The position numbers were made by a program, and so were the translations under genes. Shown in pieces: positions 43,464-47,353 of a DNA stretch of 47,353 nucleotides. Where the stretch lies: positions 195,369-242,721 of the forward strand of contig HF999649.1 in NCBI GenBank assembly GCA_000434055.1, in the 5' to 3' direction. Position 1 is the stretch's first letter. Each line of letters opens with the position of its first letter. The notes under the pieces are model-generated. The model did not search any database. It had not been told where the DNA came from and saw nothing but the letters and a program-made list of their open reading frames with translations. This DNA is from Ruminococcus sp. CAG:488. GTDB taxonomy: Bacteria; Bacillota; Clostridia; Oscillospirales; Acutalibacteraceae.

Positions 43464-44194
43464 TTAACGTTCTCCTTATATTCACCGTAGATATCGGTTA
43501 CTTCCTTTGAAAGCTCGCCGTCCTCACCGTACATTATCAAAAGCGGATCAACATTCATGAACGGCTTGCCTCCCTTCCTGCCCTCAATAAGGAACAGCCA
43601 AGGACGGGTGTACGGCGTTTTTGTGACAAGGCGAAGCCGCTTAGGCTCAATTCCGTTGTTTTTCATTGCAAAAATTGTGTCGCTGAGTCTCTCCGGACGG
43701 TTGCACATACAAAGTCTGCCGCCGAAATTCAGCAGGAATGCCGCCGCAGAACAGATATCGTCAAGCTTACATTCTACCTCATGCCTTGCTATAAGCTCGG
43801 CAGGTGCAACGCTTTTTATGCCGCTGTCCGCCGCCTTATACGGAGGGTTCATTGTAACAACATCCATTGAAGCATGAGAAAGAACCGATTTTATGTCCTT
43901 GAGATCATGTTTTATCGGCGTGACCTTTTCTTCGGCCGAGCTTTTGTGAACAGATTCGCAGGTCTGTAAATATCCCCTCTCCTGCAATTCAACTGCGGTT
44001 ATTTCTTTGGCGCAGTTATTTCTGCACCAGAGCATAGGAATTATTCCGCAGCCCGTGCCGAGATCGCACGCCTTTTCATTGCGCTTCGGTGAAGCAAAAT
44101 CGGCAAGCAGAACAGCATCCGTGCCGAAGGTATGCTCCTTTGATACGGCAACATATATGCCCGAGCCGAGAAATTCATATTTATAATCGGACAC
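43460..44194 (-). CDS. TrmN6/YabB-like N6-adenine methyltransferase
   Basis: 244-residue SAM-dependent methyltransferase. TFGTDAVLLADFA and CDLGTGCGIIPML form the SAM site; VVTMNPPYKA contains the NPPY catalytic motif of N6-adenine or glutamine methyltransferases. The closest well-known relative is the tRNA1(Val) A37 enzyme. The start is GTG 44194, with GGGGG 8 nt upstream. It is the first gene of a two-gene operon with rsmI. Confidence 0.88.
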   Translation of the reverse strand: MSDYKYEFLGSGIYVAVSKEHTFGTDAVLLADFASPKRNEKACDLGTGCGIIPMLWCRNNCAKEITAVELQERGYLQTCESVHKSSAEEKVTPIKHDLKDIKSVLSHASMDVVTMNPPYKAADSGIKSVAPAELIARHEVECKLDDICSAAAFLLNFGGRLCMCNRPERLSDTIFAMKNNGIEPKRLRLVTKTPYTRPWLFLIEGRKGGKPFMNVDPLLIMYGEDGELSKEVTDIYGEYKENVK

Positions 44195-44226
44195 ATCATT
44201 GCCCCCATTCAGTAATAATAATACAT

Positions 44227-44255
44227 ATTATACAACGTAAACAGCGCCGTGTCAA
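44227..44255 (-). promoter_or_regulatory. Promoter of the trmN6-rsmI operon
   Basis: Minus strand TTGACA (44255-44250), 17 nt, TATAAT (44232-44227), both perfect. The -35 lies almost wholly in the loop of the hairpin 44240-44271. Confidence 0.85.
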
Positions 44256-44271
44256 AGGTAACGGCGCTGTT
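44240..44271 (-). terminator. Hairpin after tauE, probable terminator
   Basis: AACAGCGCCGT pairs with ACGGCGCTGTT over 11 bp (44261-44271 with 44240-44250), 10-nt loop. It sits 5 nt after the tauE stop on the minus strand. The T-run is weak (TTTACGTTG). Confidence 0.55.
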
Positions 44272-44277
44272 TCTGCT

Positions 44278-45048
44278 TTATTTTATTCTGTTTACGATAA
44301 TTATTGCCGCTCCGAGCACAACGAGAACAACACCTGTTGCACGGTTCAGCGTTTTTGCCGAAACCTTGTTGGCGATCAGCGCCGCAATGAGAGCAAAGAC
44401 AAGGGTGCTGCTTACGCATGTAATAAGTGCCACGGGATCGGGCGCACCACCTATCGCAAAGTGGCTGACAGAGCCGGTCAGAGCTGTTGCCGCCATAATA
44501 AATACGCTTGTGCCGACGGCTGTTTTAAGCTCATAGCCGAGCACTGTTGTGAGAACAAGAAGCATCATCATTCCGCCGCCTGCACCGATAAAGCCGCAGA
44601 TAAATCCAACCATAGAGCCGCAAATCACCGAGCGAATCGCCTTTTGCTTCGCAGTGGCATTTTGCAATCTCGCTTTCGGTGCAACAACGGGTTTAACGAT
44701 GAATTTAATGCCGAGCAAAAGGGTCATAAACACCGAAAAACTACCCATGGTCGTTTTCGGCACAATGCTCGCAACGTAGCTGCCGACAAGCGTAAAACAG
44801 AGCACCGAAAACATCATGATAAGACCGTTGCGGATATCAAGGTTTTTATTTTTACCGTAAGTATAAGCCGAAACGGCACTTGCAAGAACATCGCTCGCCA
44901 AGGCAATTCCGACGGCAAGGTAAGAGTCCATATCAAGAAATGTGATAAGCATGGGGCTTATTACTGCGGCGGCACTCATTCCGGCAAAGCCGGTGCCCAA
45001 GCCTGCCCCGATACCGGCAATAATACAGATTATAATTTTAAAAGGCAT
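44278..45048 (-). CDS. TauE/SafE-family sulfite/organosulfonate exporter-like protein
   Basis: 256 residues with about eight hydrophobic segments. GIGAGLGTGFAGMSAAAVISPML opens the first repeat and GSMVGFICGFIGAGGGMMMLL the second, as in the TauE family. Members move sulfite, sulfonates or other C2 acids, or are uncharacterised. It is preceded by a MarR gene with a one-base overlap (TAATG). A sulfur substrate would fit loosely with cysK nearby, but that is a guess. Confidence 0.85.
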   Translation of the reverse strand: MPFKIIICIIAGIGAGLGTGFAGMSAAAVISPMLITFLDMDSYLAVGIALASDVLASAVSAYTYGKNKNLDIRNGLIMMFSVLCFTLVGSYVASIVPKTTMGSFSVFMTLLLGIKFIVKPVVAPKARLQNATAKQKAIRSVICGSMVGFICGFIGAGGGMMMLLVLTTVLGYELKTAVGTSVFIMAATALTGSVSHFAIGGAPDPVALITCVSSTLVFALIAALIANKVSAKTLNRATGVVLVVLGAAIIIVNRIK

Positions 45049-45488
45049 TATGCTTCCTCCCGATCGAACAAATTTGTGTTCTCAAGTATTTTTTCATTCA
45101 CTCTTTCAAAGATTTCCTCTTCCTCAGGGGAAATTCCGCTTTTCAGCGTAGAAATAAATCTTTCCTGCATTACCCTGCCGTCGGAAATTATATTTTGTGC
45201 AAATTCAGTCGGCACAAGACGGCGGATTCGCCTGTCCGAGATATCGTCCGTACGGATTAAATATCCTTTTTGAATAAGCGTTTCTACCGCAACGGAAGCA
45301 ATTCCGCTCTTGATTCCCCTGACAGCGCAAATGTCCCTCGCCGTATTATTCTCGGGATTGTTCGCGCAGAACATCAGAACGTCAAAGCATGATTGATTTA
45401 TTCCGTACTTTTTGCACAAAGGCTGTGAAAGCTCGCTGTAAATATTCGCCAGCTTCTTCCCAACAGCTATCATTTTTATTGCAGTCAT
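45048..45488 (-). CDS. MarR-family transcriptional regulator
   Basis: 146 residues with a winged helix-turn-helix: CFDVLMFCANNPENNTARDI, then GIKSGIASVAVETLIQKGYL, then the wing IRTDDISDRRIRRLVPTE. It is flanked by dimerisation helices. ATG 45488 has GGAGG upstream; the longer in-frame start at 45578 would precede the promoter. It probably represses itself and tauE through the palindrome at 45505-45516. Confidence 0.9.
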   Translation of the reverse strand: MTAIKMIAVGKKLANIYSELSQPLCKKYGINQSCFDVLMFCANNPENNTARDICAVRGIKSGIASVAVETLIQKGYLIRTDDISDRRIRRLVPTEFAQNIISDGRVMQERFISTLKSGISPEEEEIFERVNEKILENTNLFDREEA

Positions 45489-45504
45489 AGCGTCCTCCAA
45501 ATTG

Positions 45505-45554
45505 TCTAATATTAGAATTTCTATTATTATATCATTATGATCCGCTATTGTCAA
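45505..45554 (-). promoter_or_regulatory. marR-tauE promoter and palindromic operator
   Basis: Minus strand TTGACA (45554-45549), 17 nt, TATAAT (45531-45526). TCTAATATTAGA (45505-45516) is a perfect 12-bp palindrome just downstream of the predicted start, suited to a MarR dimer. Confidence 0.75.
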
Positions 45555-45699
45555 GTAAAAAGTTCCCGCGTAACTCACGGTTTACAAATTTTACCGTCAG
45601 TTGCTGTTTATACCAAAATAAAAAATATATAATAATGCTACATTCGCGAAAATTACAAGTCCTCTTTTGAGTGAATCAAAACACAAAGGAGGATGATTT

Positions 45700-46026
45700 A
45701 TGAATTTTAAAAGACAAGGCTTTTGGGAAGGTAAAAAAATGGTTGTAACGGATATCGGAAAACGAATTCGGCTTGCTCGTGAGATTGCAGGATTCACTCA
45801 GGAAAATCTCGCGGAGGCAGTCGATGTTTCAAGAACGGCCGTTTCACGATGGGAAAGTGGAGATATTGTTCCAAATTTGCAGCACATAGTTGACATAGCG
45901 ATGTTGCTTAATGTCAGCACGGATTACCTGCTCGGTGTCCGGCGCTCCGACGAAAACACGCTGCCCGAACTATCCGAAAAAGCTGTATTTGCTCTTGCCA
46001 ATTTTATAAAGGAGGTTAAGAAATAA
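45700..46026 (+). CDS. Cro/CI-type HTH_3 regulator
   Basis: 108 residues. Residues ~20-75 form an HTH_3 domain: IGKRIRLAREIAGFTQENLA, VSRTAVSRWESGDIVPNLQH, IVDIAMLLNVSTDYLLGV. The N-terminal ~15 residues are basic and unusual for the family. AAAGGAGG lies before the ATG. A gene for a zinc-ribbon membrane protein follows after 57 nt and may be its target. TATAAT at 45628-45633 has no good -35. Confidence 0.85.
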   Translation: MNFKRQGFWEGKKMVVTDIGKRIRLAREIAGFTQENLAEAVDVSRTAVSRWESGDIVPNLQHIVDIAMLLNVSTDYLLGVRRSDENTLPELSEKAVFALANFIKEVKK

Positions 46027-46083
46027 TAAAATTGAATTAACGCAAAAATCATTAAAACTAATAACAAAAAAGGAGACATTAAA

Positions 46084-47271
46084 ATGATTTGTTCAAGATG
46101 CGGAAAAGAGTTTAACGGTAAATTTTGTGAGCACTGCGGAGCGCCTGCTCCGAGCACTGCGGCACCAAACGTTGCAGCACCAACCCCCGGTACATACCCT
46201 ACCGAGCCTATGCCGGCCAAGAAGAAGAAAAAACCGATTTATAAAAGATGGTGGTTTTATGTAATCGTTGTCATCGCCGCAATCGCGGTTATCAGCTCAA
46301 TTTCAGGCAATAAATCGGAAAAGATTAAATGGGACGACATAATTTTAAGTGAGCAATTGCCCGAGCCGCCTAAGAAGAATGGCAAAATTAACGATAATAC
46401 CGCCGAAGCACTTTCGGTTGAAATTTATAAAATTTCCGACAAGCAGTTTAACAATTACGTTGAAGCCTGCAAAGCAAAAGGTTTCACGGTTGATTCCGAA
46501 TCAGACTACTCCAGTTCATACGATGCATACAACGCCGCGGGATACAAATTGAGCCTAGGTTATTACGGCAGTAGGGACCAAATGGAAATAGAATTGGAAA
46601 AGCCAATAGAAATGTCCGCTATTACATGGCCTACCAGCAAGGCAGGCAAGCAGCTTCCCGCTCCCAAATCCACAACCGGAAAGTTTAGCTACGAAAACGA
46701 TGACGGCTTCTCCGTTTATATCGGAAACACGAGCAAAGACGATTACAACAGCTATGTAAAAGCTTGCTCCGATAAGGGCTTTACGGTTAATTATAATAAG
46801 GACGACAACTTTTATGACGCTGATAACAACGCAGGCTGGCACGTTTCGATCAAATATGAGGGCAACAATATTATGAGCATTGATATTGACGCTCCGAGTG
46901 AAAGCAGCACGGCTCCGTCAGCTTCTGAAGACACAACAAAGCCTGCCGAATCAAAACCGGCTCAATCAAAACCTGCCAAGACAGCCAATAACGACTCAGA
47001 CATGGTTGACGGAATGCACCGTGATTTCAAGGAAGCAATGGACAGCTATGAGGAATTCTTTGACGAGTATGTTGCATTTATGAAAAAATATGAAAATTCT
47101 GATAACCCGATGTCCATGTTTTCCGATTACACAAAGTTTATGTCACAATACTCTGAAACAATGCAGAAGCTTGACGAATGGAAAAGCAAAGATCTCAACA
47201 CAAAGGAAGCGGCTTATCTTCTCGATGTAACCAACAGAATAAACAAGAAGCTTCTTGAAGTTGCCGAATAA
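46084..47271 (+). CDS. Zinc-ribbon membrane protein with duplicated DUF6591-like domain
   Basis: 395 residues. It begins with a zinc ribbon (CSRCGKEF, then CEHCGAPAP), a Pro/Ala linker, a KKKKK patch and one membrane helix (WWFYVIVVIAAIAVISSI). Outside are two similar ~70-residue units: LSEQLPEPPKKNGKI to ~IELEKP and GKQLPAPKSTTGKF to ~IDIDAP, each containing N-Y-V/S-Y-V-x-A-C-x-x-K-GFTV. A Ser/Thr/Pro/Lys linker and a helical C-terminal domain follow. I match the duplicated unit to DUF6591 from memory. The function is unknown; AAGGAG precedes the ATG. Confidence 0.75.
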   Translation: MICSRCGKEFNGKFCEHCGAPAPSTAAPNVAAPTPGTYPTEPMPAKKKKKPIYKRWWFYVIVVIAAIAVISSISGNKSEKIKWDDIILSEQLPEPPKKNGKINDNTAEALSVEIYKISDKQFNNYVEACKAKGFTVDSESDYSSSYDAYNAAGYKLSLGYYGSRDQMEIELEKPIEMSAITWPTSKAGKQLPAPKSTTGKFSYENDDGFSVYIGNTSKDDYNSYVKACSDKGFTVNYNKDDNFYDADNNAGWHVSIKYEGNNIMSIDIDAPSESSTAPSASEDTTKPAESKPAQSKPAKTANNDSDMVDGMHRDFKEAMDSYEEFFDEYVAFMKKYENSDNPMSMFSDYTKFMSQYSETMQKLDEWKSKDLNTKEAAYLLDVTNRINKKLLEVAE

Positions 47272-47285
47272 AAGCTTATATCAGA

Positions 47286-47319
47286 GCAGTTGCACTTAAT
47301 TGTGTAACTGCTTTTTTCT
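47286..47319 (+). terminator. Intrinsic terminator
   Basis: GCAGTTGCAC (47286-47295) pairs with GTGTAACTGC (47302-47311), followed by TTTTTTCTT. TTGACA at 47319-47324 may begin the promoter of the next gene, cut by the window end. Confidence 0.9.
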
Positions 47320-47353
47320 TGACAAAAAGCACAACCCCCGAACCTTTTTGAGA

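Noticed and set aside
45643..45650. TTCGCGAA palindrome upstream of the HTH gene as operator
   Set aside because: Eight bases are too short to be meaningful alone; the -35 of that promoter is also unclear.

Overview
This window is bacterial chromosome from the class Clostridia, most likely a gut Oscillospirales/Ruminococcaceae-type organism. It carries the division/cell-wall (dcw) cluster with a meso-diaminopimelate-type MurE, the sporulation-lineage pair DUF2508-BofA, a GPH sugar symporter, a GH39 glycosidase and vegetative TTGACA/TATAAT promoters. I see no phage, insertion sequence, CRISPR array, tRNA or rRNA.

Layout. 1-3.6 kb: end of a sugar-symporter operon (symporter, metallophosphoesterase, Gfo/Idh/MocA oxidoreductase). 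3.8-8.9 kb: TspO, then a TetR regulator with two operators, an MMPL exporter and a lipoprotein. 8.9-12.0 kb: wall amidase (minus), then a metallophosphoesterase-FN3 protein and a PfoR-like PTS IIC protein. 12.0-13.1 kb: a minus-strand transcription unit with no conventional gene, holding a tandem array of hexapeptide-sized micro-ORFs. 13.2-14.9 kb: DUF1292 protein, a probable 6S RNA and two small genes. 14.8-17.2 kb: GHL10 lipoprotein and HI0933-type flavoprotein (minus). 17.3-17.8 kb: DUF2508-BofA. 17.9-18.1 kb: an unassigned structured RNA. 18.2-32.6 kb: the dcw cluster on the minus strand, mraZ-rsmH-ftsL-pbp2-murE-murF-mraY-ftsW-murG-murA-ftsQ-ftsZ, without murD, murC or ftsA. 32.7-34.9 kb: GH39 enzyme and EamA transporter. 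35.0-39.8 kb: uvrB-uvrA. 39.9-41.6 kb: cysK and an Rrf2 regulator behind a cysteine-rich leader peptide with a terminator. 41.6-47.3 kb: a membrane protein, a block of ~72-bp repeats, rsmI and trmN6-like methyltransferases, TauE with a MarR regulator, and an HTH regulator with a DUF6591 protein.

Two systems stand out. The first is the micro-ORF array at 12.1-12.8 kb. Motif GTGAGT recurs about every 50 nt and usually opens a 5-7-codon ORF. The array lies between a near-consensus minus-strand promoter and two tandem terminators. The second is the cysK leader: a 27-codon ORF with five Cys codons just before an intrinsic terminator, with a possible antiterminator pairing and a palindrome over the -35 box. 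It reads as a cysteine attenuator combined with Rrf2 control. All functions are inferred from sequence reading; no database search or folding program was run.
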